From Cunninghamia lanceolata (taxonomy: Eukaryota; Streptophyta; Pinopsida; Cupressales; Cupressaceae), in assembly GCA_027924645.1 (NCBI GenBank), contig BSBN01000809.1, positions 45,290,001 to 45,354,000 of the forward strand: 64,000 bases of DNA, given 5' to 3'. This document shows, piece by piece, positions 23,540 to 34,349 of this stretch. The notes under the pieces are model-generated. The model was not told the DNA's origin. It ran no database searches and worked only from the letters and a program-made list of their open reading frames with translations. Within the stretch, counting starts at the first letter, position 1, and each line of letters starts with the position of its first letter. A program made the translations under genes and the position numbers.

Positions 23540-24672
23540 ATGGCAAATGAGAAGGTTGCTCTTGAAGACCTAGAAAGAACTAAAGAAGAAATCAGAGATC
23601 TAAAAGAGAATGTCAAAGAAGCATAAGGGTGTATCAAAAAATTAAGAGAGCAAGCCAAGAAGTTTAAAGAAAAATATAAGGAGGTTACTGAACAATTGAT
23701 ATCATCAAATGAAATCTTGGATGATTTGAAAATGGAAGTTGTAGAACGAGAAAAAGTAGAAGAAGACTTGGATCTGTTGGTGAAAGGCAAATCAAAAGAA
23801 TGTGCTAAGCTTGAAAAATAAGTTGTGAACCTGAAGTCAGATTTGGAAAAGGCAAAGAGCTATGAAGAAAAGTTCAAGATCAGTTTTGCAAAATTTGATG
23901 AGATGATTGCTAGTCAGAAGAGCCCTGATGACAAAGAATGCTTGGGATATTAGAAAGGTGAAAGTTTTAAAATAGGACAAGAAAAGAATGTTGAGACCAA
24001 GAAGGACAAAGGCAAATAGATCCAAAATCAAAGGAACAGACCTAGAAGACCACTAGTCAGAAAACCAAATGCTTAAAGGTACCCATCTTTCAATGGTTAT
24101 TGTAATTCATGTGATAAGTTTGGTCATAAGGCTACTCAATGTAGGAGCAGAATGAATCAAAATGTTCCATCATTTTATACTAAAGTAGGTCATAAAGATA
24201 ATAAATGTAGAAGTTAGATATGGAATAGTTATAACAATAGAAGAAATGCTCAAGTTTTCAAAGGTAATTGTTTTATATGCAAGAGATTTGGTCATAGAGC
24301 TAGTGAATGCAGCAATTAGATAAGGAACAACTACAATAGTAGAAGAAATTCTTAATCCTTCAATGGAAATTGCTTTGCATGCAATAAATTTGAGCACAAG
24401 GCTAACCAATGTAGGTCAAGAATAAATGGAAGGACAATGGCTAGAAAAATACTTTGTGTTTCAATTGTAATAGGCTTGGACATATTGCAATGTTTTGCAG
24501 AAGAAAGAACTTGAAGAAGAACAATCAAGCAAAGTTGAAGAAGCCAATTGAAAAGATTAATCTAGCACACATCAAAAGGGAGATGAATGAAATTTGGGTG
24601 AAGAAGGATGCAACAAAGACTAAGGATGAGCCTGTACCAGTATCTGATGTAGATGTTCCCTTCGGAAACTAA
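23540..24672 (+). pseudogene. gag: Copia-B gag-like ORF: coiled coil plus tandem CCHC knuckles
   Basis: Begins ATG GCA AAT GAG. The first 130 or so codons are a charged heptad-rich coiled coil (DLERTKEEIRDLKENVKEA, LEKAKSYEEKFK). Then come up to five CCHC units separated by about 30 residues: CNSCDKFGHKATQC, a decayed second unit (KVGHKDNKC), CFICKRFGHRASEC, CFACNKFEHKANQC and CFNCNRLGHIAMFC (24108-24500). No UBN2-type capsid domain is visible. It ends VPVSDVDVPFGN and a TAA. TAG stops interrupt it repeatedly. The same architecture recurs in Sire-C, so it is a family trait. It is presumed to bind RNA. Confidence 0.8.
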
Positions 24673-25150
24673 GATTATCTAAGCTTTGGCTTAGGGGGAG
24701 TCTTTTTGAAAATCTTTTCTCCCCTTCTAAAGGATTGATGCTAATGTCTCAACATGAAGAGACAAGGTTAAGGATTAGAAAAAAAGGTTTAAGTTAGGAT
24801 GGAGACTATGTTTGTAAAGGATAAAGGAAGAGTTGTGTAGATTATGAAGTTTATTATGCAAGAAGATTTGATCAGGAAAGAAGACAAGTTATGAATTTTG
24901 GTGAAGTATCTATCTAACAAAATCATGTCACAGTGGACCAGTAATTTGGTCCACATTTCTCCACTATTGAAGATAATTCTCTGTTGTTCTAGCATATGAT
25001 TGTTGATCATTGGTTACATCTACATCCAAAAGTGTACTTGATTTTGATAATTGGCTTGAAAGTAATGAGTAGTAGAAGTTTGGGTTGACAGAACACAATT
25101 GTTTCCAATACAGAGCAGTTTTCATTAGATGAGTCTTCAATTAGTGAAGA
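24673..25150. other. Copia-B gag-pol gap where protease and integrase are missing
   Basis: About 480 bp with no recognisable domain. It begins with a TTAGGGGGAGTC box after the gag stop, matching the CTCAGGGGGAGC box after ORF1 in Sire-C. In Copia-A this interval holds about 2 kb of protease and integrase. Only a deletion or replacement explains the gap. Confidence 0.6.
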
Positions 25151-26745
25151 ATAAAAGGATGAAGAAAGTGTAGGATGAAGAAGCTCTAAAAGGATCCCTA
25201 AGACTCCTAGGGTTTGTGCAGAAGCATCACACTGAAGACCAGATCATTGGATATAAGAGCAAAGGTGTATTGACAAGAAGAAGAATTACAGATGAACAAG
25301 TAAATCTATGTTACATTCAAGGGTCGAACCTAAGACAAGTTGTTAAAGCATGTAAAGATGAACTTTGGATCAAGATGAACTAATGCATATAGAGAAAAAT
25401 CAAACTTAGGAATTAGTTCCCAGACTTGCTAATAAGAATGTGATTGGAACTAAATGGGTTTTCAGAAACAAGATGAATGAGAATGAAGTAGTGAGAAACA
25501 AAGAAAGACTAGTATACAATGGATATTCTCAAGTTGAAGGCATATATTTTGAAGAGACTTATGCTCATGTGGCAAGGATTGAAGCAATAAGAATGTTTTC
25601 GGCATCTTCTACACACAAAGATTTCAAAGTGTACCAGATGGATGTGAAGTCTGCATTCTTGAATGGAGAGCTCAAAGAAGTTTACATTGAACAACCGTAA
25701 GGATTTCAGTCATTAGACCAAGGTGATATGGTATGGAGATTGAATAAATCCTTGTATGTACTAAAGAAAGCTCCTAGAGCCTGTCTTGGTTGATGATATC
25801 ATCTTTTGAGGCAATGAAGGTATGTGTAAGAAATTTGCAGAGGAAATGCCAAAGGAATTTGAGATGCCTATGTTTGGTGAATTTCTTTCCAGGACTGCAA
25901 ATTACTCAATCAAAAAAAGAAATTTTCATTTCTTAGTCTAAGTATGTGAAATAATTGTTGAAGAGGTTTGGAATGGAAGATTCTAAACTGGTATGTACTC
26001 CTATAGTAATTGGTTGCAAGTTGAGCAAGAATGATGAACCACTTAACATTGATTAGAAAAAAGTATAGTTCTATGGTTAGAGGACTACTTTATTCTACCT
26101 ATACCAGACCAGACATAAAGCATGCACTCTATCTTGTGGCAATATTTCAAGAAGATCCCAAAGAGTCACATGTGATGGAAGTCATGACGATCATGAGGTA
26201 TTTAAATGACACTTTAGACTATGGATTGTGGTATCCCAAAGATATTGACTTCACTCTTAGTGCTTATACATATGCAAATTGGGCTAGAGATGCTAATGAC
26301 AGAAAATGTACAAGTGGAGGTGATTTCCTCTTAGGTAACAGACTGGTTTCATGGCTAAGAAAGAAGCAAGAATTAGTTTATTTGTCTACTGCAGAAGCAA
26401 AATATATTGTTGTAGCATGTTATTGCGCTCAAGTGCTTTGGATGAAGCAAATATTGAAGGACATAAGCATTGTTTACGAAGAACCAATTTTAATCTTTTA
26501 TGACAATACAATTGCTATAAAGATTTCAAAGAATCCAGTGAGCACTCAAGGACAAAGCATATATCAATAAGGTATCACTTTCTAAGAGAAACGGTAATAG
26601 AGAATGAAGTGAAGATGGAATATGTGTCTACAAAGGATTAGGTTGTTGATATTTTGACAAAGCCTTTGCCTAAGGATATAACTTTTTAGTATCTCAGAGA
26701 AAAGTTAGGGGTTATAACCCCTCCTACTCTAAACTAAGATGCATA
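25151..26745 (+). pseudogene. pol: Copia-B pol: partial RT and RNase H
   Basis: A linker is readable from about 25190 (RIPKTPR, GVLTRRRI). RT fingers/palm are at 25434-25780: [58 protein letters not shown]. Palm sequence after KKAPRA is partly deleted and the active-site region reduced to VDDII (about 25789). RNase H at 26050-26570 (YTYANWARDANDRKCTSGG, VSWLRKKQELVYLSTAEAKYI), again with YANW for DADW. It ends KLGVITPP near 26731 and stops at a TAA near 26738. Confidence 0.88.
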
Positions 26746-27144
26746 GGAACTGCATCAGTTGAGTGGTGTCCAAACTCTTAATCCTTGATCTGGATTGATG
26801 TTTTGAAGGCTACCTCTTAGGGGGAGTAGGTAGATGTTGCTGATATGAGTTCCCGATATAAAGCAGTAAGTGTTGTAGTGTTGCTAACAGGGGGAGTAGT
26901 GTAGTAATAGTAACATCTGAGTTGATCCTTGATAACTTAAGAAGGATAGAAGTTCTAGCACCCTTTTTCATTGATGTCAAAGGGGGAAAGAAGTTCATGT
27001 GAAAAACAAAAGAAGAGAGTTTAAATTTCTAAAAGTTGTGGCCAAAGGAAGCATATAGTAAGGGGGAGCATAGAAGCAAAACAAGTTTGCTTATCTTGAT
27101 GGTTTTTCACATCATGTGTTGCCATCAATGATGAAGGGAGAGAT
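26746..27144 (+). promoter_or_regulatory. Copia-B 3' untranslated region with PPT boxes
   Basis: Contains a GATGCA...TGCATC hairpin, purine boxes (TTAGGGGGAGTAG near 26818, AGGGGGAGTAG near 26889, AAAGGGGGAAAG near 26981, TAAGGGGGAGC near 27060) and the terminal GAAGGGAGAGAT at 27133-27144. Confidence 0.7.
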
Positions 27145-28512
27145 TGTTGCAAGTATGAGTAGTAAGTGTTGTCATTTATGTCAACACCTAAAGTTAGCAT
27201 CTAAGGAAGTTATTTGGATAAGTATGAGCAAGTGTCTGAGAAGAACAATGAAGTGTTTTGCTCCGCATATTCTGTATATTGAATATCTTTTTCTGCAGTT
27301 TGGAAGTTATGTTAATGGATGTCTGTAGTTTCTATGTTTCAAGTTTGAGCCTCCGGTATGAAGATTTAAGCGAGTTATGTTTACTAGAGTAAAACTATTT
27401 TCCTGTGTATTTAATGGTGACAGGGAGAATGTATTCTGCTCCACATTTCTTTGCATTTAAGTTTCTTAGTCTATAGTTCTAGAATTAAGTTTGGGATAAT
27501 GTTATGTGCTTTCAGTTGAAATGTTTCATGATTTGGTGCTCCGTAAGCGATCTTTCCTTTATAGCAGTGGCTGACAGTAATGTTTAAGTGCTCTGGTTTG
27601 AAGAATCTTATGGATAAAGTGTTTAGAGGTTGTGTAGATGTTCCTGGTGATTATAATTTTATTATGGATGTCTCTAGATCATGTTCATGCCTTTTGATTG
27701 GTCTACAAAGAGTAATTTGGATTGTAGTTGAAGCGTGTTCCTATAGGTCTTAGTGTTAACATTGGTTTTGGCCAACCTAGTTGTTTTCACTACTTGTGGT
27801 TATACTTCAAAGTTTGTGTAGTGTGTTGTTCCATGGAAGATTGCATTTGAGCCCTGACTAAGGTGTCGTGTGATCTACATTCATTTGTCTTCTCCCCTAA
27901 TCCATTTTGGTCCAGACCTAATTTGAATATTGGCTAAATATGTGTGTATGCCGACCTTGGAGATTGTTCCAATGGTTGATGATTGTAATGTTGACCTTGA
28001 TGCTCATTCAAAGATTGATGAATTGTATAAATACATGTAATAAAGTCATGAATGATTGTTGACAATGCGAAGATGTGAAGACAAGTGTGAAATATAAAAG
28101 AAGAGTAAAGCAGAGGAGACATATTGTGCTTTAATGGAACTAAACCTTGGCATGGTGTAGATGCTATTATCTCAATTCACCAACTTGTAGTAGTGAGCCC
28201 TTTCAGTAGTGAGCATTTTCATTTGAGCAGTGAGCCCTAAGGCAAGGAGCCTATGATTTTGGTATTGTTATTACATATTATATTGTGAGCTAACACTCAC
28301 CATGGTTTTTCCCTGTTTAGGGTTTTCCACATAAAAAATTTGGTGTCTCATGTGTTGAATGTGTGATTGTGCTTAAGTTTATGATTTCATGCTTTCATGA
28401 TTAAATCATAACAACAGTGATTAAGTGATTGATGTGTTGATGTTTATAAGAAGTTAAGTTTTTAGTGACAACTAGTTCACCCCCCCTCTCAATTGTCTTG
28501 TGCATTTCAACA
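27145..28512 (+). repeat. Copia-B 3' LTR
   Basis: 1,368 bp, TGTTGCAAGTATG...TGCATTTCAACA. Matches the two-part 5' LTR throughout; TATAAATA at 28026-28033. Confidence 0.92.
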
Positions 28513-29596
28513 AAAACATGTTTGTGGGGACATTACATTTTTCAGGAGGTGTTATGAAGTAGTGATATGCAAAAATAATGATCATTTCTAGGTGGTGTAT
28601 AATTTAGGATACTAGTGCATCATGAAAACATTTATGTCTCACAATAGAATCCTAGGGAAAAAGTGTTGTTTTTGCATGTGTATCAAGGAGAGTGATAAGA
28701 ATAATGCTCTAGTATGGATTCTTGGAAAACTTTACTAGAAGGGACATAGGCTAAGGCTGAGTCTAGGTGGTCCAAGAACATGTGATGGGAATGGACACTA
28801 AAGTGAGTTCAATATATAAAATGAAATTACAGGGTATGCAAATTTTTGATATTACACCTAGTGGAATGATTTTAAATTGTATAATTATACACTTTTTTAG
28901 AATTATAATCCTTGTAAAGGCCACTCATTCCTTTCTCCACATTTGGCTATGGTTAAAATATCAATCATAGATGGAGACTATAATCCATGACCAATGTTTG
29001 GCAATGAAGAGTTCATGTAGTTTGGTCAGCCATTTTAGAAACCAAGGTTTCCCATTTTCCTTCTATTATTTACTACAACCTCTCCATTAGTTCTTGTTTG
29101 ATCTATCTTTGTGTCGATAATCCCATTTCACTTCTTGTGCTCATTTAGAAACAATCAAGCACATTGTATGGTTCTACCCATAGGCTCAAGCTATTTGGAA
29201 TTAGATACAAGATTTATTCAAGCCTTTTATACTTGAGCTCTTTCCTTGGCACATGATTCTTCTAGGTGCTTGGCTACAAATGTTATTATGCTTTTAGAGT
29301 AGAGATTTATCTTAGTGTTTGGAAAAATGGAAACTTAGTTATTTTTTCCAAACTTATGTTAACTCTCATTTTACCTTGTATACTAAGTCTAGGTCTATTG
29401 ATATATTCTAATGTTCTTTAATAGATTCAAGTGCAAGCTAACAAGGCTGCCTTGGATGTTGCCTATTTATATACTCTTATTAAGAATTGGTATAATGCTC
29501 CTTGTATTATTGCTCATTTTCCATCTTCCCCTTCTTAGAATAGTTCATCTTTTCCTCAAGAGTGTAGAAATGGATACACTCATAATTATCATGTCT
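28513..29596 (+). pseudogene. LINE (non-LTR retrotransposon) 3' remnant
   Basis: Between 29115 and 29350 one frame reads a decayed reverse-transcriptase zinc-binding domain (zf-RVT type): CAHLETIKHIVWFYP, AQAIWN and IQDLFKPFILELFPWH. This pattern (C..E...H..W.CP.A..IW) is typical of plant LINE ORF2 C-termini. The rest (28513-29115) has only short frames. Copia-D inserted 3' of the domain, at 29597-29601. Stops and a missing first Cys show long decay. Confidence 0.55.
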
Positions 29597-29601
29597 CACA
29601 T

Positions 29602-29940
29602 TGTTGTTATATGGAGCCTAATCAGACTCAGAAGTTAAATTTTCTCCTTTTATCCATGTGGTTTCCCCCCAAATTATTTAATAGGGGTTTGGGGGTAGTT
29701 CCCCCAAGATGGGGTCAAGGGGTAGCACCCTTTGTGGGGTCTAGGGGCAGTGCCCCTTACGGTTGTAATCAGTTTGATTTGTTGGATAATAATATTGGAC
29801 TCTCTATTGGTGGATGTAGCCCGAGTTTGGGTGAACCACATTAAAAATTCTCTCATTGTTATTATTTCTATGTATTTTTCATTCCTTTGTTTAATCTTTA
29901 TTTGCATTTAATTGATATCGTCTACATGTAATTCCTAACA
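29602..29940 (+). repeat. Copia-D 5' LTR
   Basis: 339 bp, ending TAATTCCTAACA before PBS AGTGGTATCAAAGC (29941). Contains G/C-rich hairpins at 29688-29757. It lacks about 160 bp that the 3' LTR has (near 55220-55420). Confidence 0.92.
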
Positions 29941-29955
29941 AGTGGTATCAAAGCG
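29941..29955 (+). other. Copia-D primer-binding site
   Basis: AGTGGTATCAAAGCG, the initiator-Met-type PBS with one G-to-A difference, directly after the LTR. Confidence 0.85.
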
Positions 29956-30024
29956 GTTGTGTTTGATTATTGTTTGTAGGAACGTCTCATGGTTGAGTGG
30001 GAGTCTCACGGTTAAGTGGGAGCA

Positions 30025-31015
30025 ATGGCAGACGAGGGTAAATTGAAGGTAGATAAATTCAATGGGCAGAACTATCAGTTATGGAAGATGCAGATGGAGG
30101 ATTATCTCTAACAAAAGGATTTATGGAGGCTATTGGAAGGAATAGCCAAGGAACTGGTAGCAATGATTGATGAGGATTAGAAACTTCTAGACAAAAAGAC
30201 ACTAGAAACCATTCGGTTGTGCTTGGCACCATCTGTGGCATTCAATATAATAGAAGCAAAGACAACCAATGAACTAATGAAAGCTTTGGCTAAATTGTAT
30301 CAAAAATCCTTATCCTCAAATAAGGTATTTCTCATGAAGTCTTTGTTTAATCTAAAAATGATTGAAGGTGGATCTGTGACAGATCATTTAAATGAATTTA
30401 ATACAATTACCAGTTAGTTAACTTCTGTAAAAGTGAAATTTGATGAAGAGGTGAGTGTTCTCTTGGTTTTATGTTCTTTTCCAGAAAGCTAGAATAGCTT
30501 GGTAATAGCTATAAGTAACTCTGTCTCTGGTTCAAATACTTTAAAATTTGATGATGTTGTTGGTGTTATCCTTAGCGAGGAAAAGCAACAAAAAAGTTTA
30601 GGAGGGTCCACATCAGGTAGTGTTTTGAATGCAGAAAGGAGGGGTAGATCAAAAGAGAGAGGAAAAGGTTCTAGAGGTCATGGGAAGTCATGAGGAAAAT
30701 CAAAAGACAAGAGGTCCCAATCCAGAGGACAGAAGGATTACTGGTATTGTGGGAAACCAGGTCATCTGAAGAAAGATTGCTGGTCTCTGAAAAATAAAGG
30801 AGACATGCAAGAAGGAAATAAGGAGGCCAATGTGGTAATTAATAAATTTGAAGATGATGCTTTGATTCTTTTGCTAGGTAATGCTGATGATTCATGGGTT
30901 TTAGATTTAGGGGCCTCATTTCATGCTACGACCCATAGAAGTTATTTTCTTGATTATGTCCAAGGGGATTTTGGGCTAGTTTATTTGGGAGATAATGAAC
31001 CCTGTTAGATTGTTG
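30025..31015 (+). pseudogene. gag: Copia-D gag and protease
   Basis: Starts MADEGKLKVDKFNGQNYQLWK, the UBN2-type Gag opening of Tork-like elements. Middle blocks (TNELMKALAKLYQ, SLFNLKMIEGGSVTDHLNEFN) are clear. The CCHC knuckle near 30740-30782 reads YWYCGKPGHLKKDC, its first Cys replaced by Tyr. Protease follows as SWVLDLGASFHATTH (about 30894), with the catalytic DSG changed to DLG. Stops are at about 30108, 30178, 30415, 30490, 30692 and 31006. Confidence 0.9.
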
Positions 31016-31084
31016 GAAAGGGAAGAATTGAATTAAGTTATAGAATGGGAATCATTGGCTACTACAAGAGGTAAGGCATGTTCC

Positions 31085-32230
31085 AAGGCTAAGTATGAAT
31101 TTAATTTTAGAAGGGCAGCTAGGTGATGAAGGTTGCATAGTTACTTTTAATAATAAAAATTGGAAGGTTTCAAGAGGTGCCTTAATAGTAGAAGAAGGTG
31201 TAAAAGTAGGCACCTTATATCTTTATACAGGTCATACTATTCCTTCTACTTTAGTTGTTGTAGAGAAAAAAACAAACAGGTTCAAGAACAGTTGTTGTGA
31301 TTTTGCAGGAAGAGACAAACAGTTGCTACAGGTTTTGAGACAACACTGTGGCATAACAGACTTGGGCATATGAGTGAAAAAAGTATGAAGGTACTTCATT
31401 CTAAGATAGTTTTACCAGGTCTGAAATATATTAATATGGATTTCTATGAAAATTGTGTGTATGGAAAACAAAAGAGAGTTAGTTTTCTCAAGAATGGGAA
31501 GCAAAAGAAAGATGAAAAGTTGGAGCTTGTGCATACAGATATATGGGGAATGGCTTAGGTATCTTCTCTCAGTGGCTCTCGGTATTATGTTACATTCATA
31601 GATGATGCAAATAGGGAGGTTTCAATTTATTTCCTTAGGCAGAAATCTAATGTATTTGAAACATTTAAGAAATGGAGAAGCTTGGTTGAGAATGAGATAG
31701 GTAAAACATTAAAATGTCTCAGATCTGATAATGGGTGTGAGTATTGTAGCAAAGAATTTGAGGATTATTGTTCCTTTAATGGAATTCATAGGCAAAAAAT
31801 GGTTCCAGGGACTCCACAAGAAAATGGAGTGGTTGAGCACATGAATAGGACAATAATGGAGCATGCAAGGAGCATGAGATTGCATGATAGGCTACCTTTA
31901 AACATTTGGGTAGAGGCTATCAATACCACTATATATTTAATTAATAGAGGTCCTTCAGTTCCTTTGGGTTGTGGTATTCCAGAGGAAGCATGGATAGGTA
32001 AGAAGATGAGTTATTCTTTTCTCAAAACCTTTAGATGTGAGGCATTTGCACATGTAGATTCTCAAAATAGAACCAAGCTGGATGCAAAATAAAAAAAGTG
32101 TATCTTTGTTGGATATGGCATTAATGAATTTGGTTATAGGCTTTGGGATGTTGAAAATCTAAAAATTATGAGAAGCAGGGATGTTGTATTCAATGAGAAG
32201 GTGTTGTACAAAGATCAGTTGTAGTAGCAT
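31085..32230 (+). pseudogene. pol: Copia-D integrase
   Basis: GAG-pre-integrase region (MSEKSMKVLHSKIV, CVYGKQKRV; 31370-31480), catalytic core with HTDIWGMA (31530-31555), LRSDNGCEYCSKEF (31717-31760) and PGTPQENGVVEHMNRT (31805-31850), so DDE residues are present. The C-terminal blocks AFAHVD and CIFVGYGINEFGYRLWD follow to 32150. TAG or TAA stops at 31556, 32090 and 32221. Confidence 0.9.
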
Positions 32231-32918
32231 GAGAAGAAAGAAAATGATAATGTGGTACTAGATGATACTCCAGATAATGATGTTCCAGTGGTTTCTCATG
32301 CTTTGCAATAGCAATAAGAAATACCACAAACTCTAGTGCATGTTAGATAGTCAATAAGGCTAAGTAGACCTCCTGAAAGGTTTTCTCCCTCTCTATATTC
32401 TATTTTTTTAATAGATGCTAGTGAACCGGAAGGGTGTGATGAAGCTATGCAGGTGGATACAAAGGTTTAGTGGGAGCTTGCAATGAAATAAGAAATGCAC
32501 TCCTTGCTGAAAAATTAGACTTGGGAATTATGTAAGTTGCCTGCAGGTAAAAAGGCTTTACCAAATAAATGGGTTTATAGGATGAAAGAGGAAGATGGGA
32601 GTAAGAAAAGATTTAAATCTAGGTTAGTTGTAAAAGGATTTGCACAGAAAAAAGGTATTGATTTTGATGAGATTTTTCTCCAGTTATTAAGATGACTTCT
32701 ATTCGTACTGTTTTAAGTATTGTGGCTACTGAAGATTTGCATTTGGAACAACTAGATGTGAAAAATGCCTTTCTCCATGATGGTTTGGATGAGGAGATAT
32801 ATATGGAACAACCACAAGGATATGAGATCAAAGGTAATGAGAAATTGGTGTCTAGATTGAAGAAGAGTTTATATGGCTTGAAACAAGCACCTCGGCAATG
32901 GTATTTGAAATTTGATAG
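32231..32918 (+). pseudogene. pol: Copia-D reverse transcriptase, N-terminal part
   Basis: RT starts near 32440 (SEPEGCDEAMQVD) and shows PNKWVYRMKEEDGS, VVKGFAQKKGIDFDEIF, then after a 1-base shift MTSIRTVLSIVATEDLHLEQLDVKNAFLHDGLDEEIYMEQPQG and SLYGLKQAPRQWY blocks. It is cut at 32918 by Sire-C; the last five bases, GATAG, are the TSD and the frame resumes at 53905. Confidence 0.92.
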
Positions 32919-34349
32919 TGTTGGCAAGAGACACCACTCTAAAGAAACCTGAATGTTGTCATTGATGGCAACAAAGCAAAGAGAATACATCAACATGACA
33001 AGAAGACATCACTCCACAAGACCAACTTGGTTTTGCAACAAGGCACAAGAGTATTCAAGTTTGGAAGGCCAGAATGACTAAGTATGGATAGTATTCAAAG
33101 TAAGGGACAAAAAGTGGATCAGTATGCCTCCACAGATGAAAACCTGCAAATGCCATTTAGGTATGATGACTAATAGCTACTTGATGATGATACATTCTAG
33201 GGTTCAATTCATGACTTCCTCCAGAAGTCATTTGGAGAAAATGTCCAAATCTGGATGAACAGAGGTAAGACAGGGACAATGTACAGTGCAATGCAAAGTA
33301 AAATAGTTTGTATTTCTCCGCAAGTGCATATTTTATTCTATAGTTTTGAGGCAACTAAGAGACATGTCATGACTACCTAAATCCAAGATTATAGCCTTTG
33401 AAGTTCAACAGATCATATTCTACAAGCTTCCCAATATCGGCTTCTAGTTTGACAATATTTCTCTGTGACAGGGCAACAGTTCCAAGATCTATATTTTGAC
33501 ATATGGGTTTATTTGGTTCCACAGATCTAAAGGCATGTTAAGAGGTTAGTAATGATTGTTGGATATGATTTATTAAGTCTCATGTGGTCCGCTGTATGAG
33601 CCATGATGTGACATATGAATTGATCATGTATGTTCTTAAGGAACAAGTTGATGGGCATGGTAGATCATTACGTGGAGAAGATATAGAATTTGGATAATTA
33701 ATCTAAGTGGTTATATGATTGGGTTCGACCTATGCAGAGAATTGTACATGTTTGTTTGAGTCTGCATTGTAGATTGTACATATTATCAAGCTGTCAAAGT
33801 ACAACTCTTTGTATACACATTTCATGTTTAGCTTGCTGACCTGATTAAGAGATAAATCTTATTTCAGCTATTTATATATATCCGATGGATTTTGCTTTTG
33901 GAAGAGTGTGTGATGCAATGATGTGTACATATGTGCAAAGCATGCAAAGATAAGGTGACAACAAGAAAAAGAAGAAAGATCTTATCTCCAAGTAAGAGTA
34001 GAGCAGTGAAATAGGGCAGACAAAGATGAAGAGTGTTGAATCAGTATTATGTAATTCATTAGAACTGTAACCATGCATGTGTAGATGCAATCTGAGTAGT
34101 TTAGTCTGGAAGTGAGCCATCCTTCCCTCTTCTTTCTTTCTTTAGGTAGTGAGCCTATTTTGGCAGTGAACCTTTCTTGTAGTGAGCCTTTTTGCAATTC
34201 AGTATTGTGCTATAATAATATATTGTGAGCTAACACTCACAGTGGTTTTTCCCTTTTTGGGTTTTCCACATAAAAATCCTAGATTTCATGCGTTATGTCT
34301 TTGTGGTTGTTGTTTCTATGTATATTCTTCTCTCATATTATTAACTTTG
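32919..34349 (+). repeat. Sire-C LTR 1, first part
   Basis: TGTTGGCAAGAGACACC to ATTAACTTTG, where element E enters; the last five bases CTTTG are the TSD of E. The rest of the LTR is at 40811-40893 and ends TATCAACA. Combined length about 1,514 bp. Confidence 0.9.

Larger units (their letters stand above)
16221..28512 (+). mobile_element. Copia-B: Sirevirus-like element, split by Gypsy-2, internally deleted
   Basis: LTRs TGTTGCAAGTATG...CATTTCAACA. The 5' LTR is 16221-17384 plus 23285-23480; the 3' LTR is 27145-28512. Flanks AAAAT (16216-16220) and AAAAC (28513-28517) form a TSD with one mismatch. The PBS (23481) reads ATTAGTATCAGAG, the usual TGGTATCAGAG with one G-to-A change. The interior holds a coiled-coil, multi-zinc-knuckle gag and a pol lacking protease and integrase, so the copy is a deletion derivative. 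It is related to Copia-A (about the same LTR start, PPT layout and RNase H). Confidence 0.9.
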
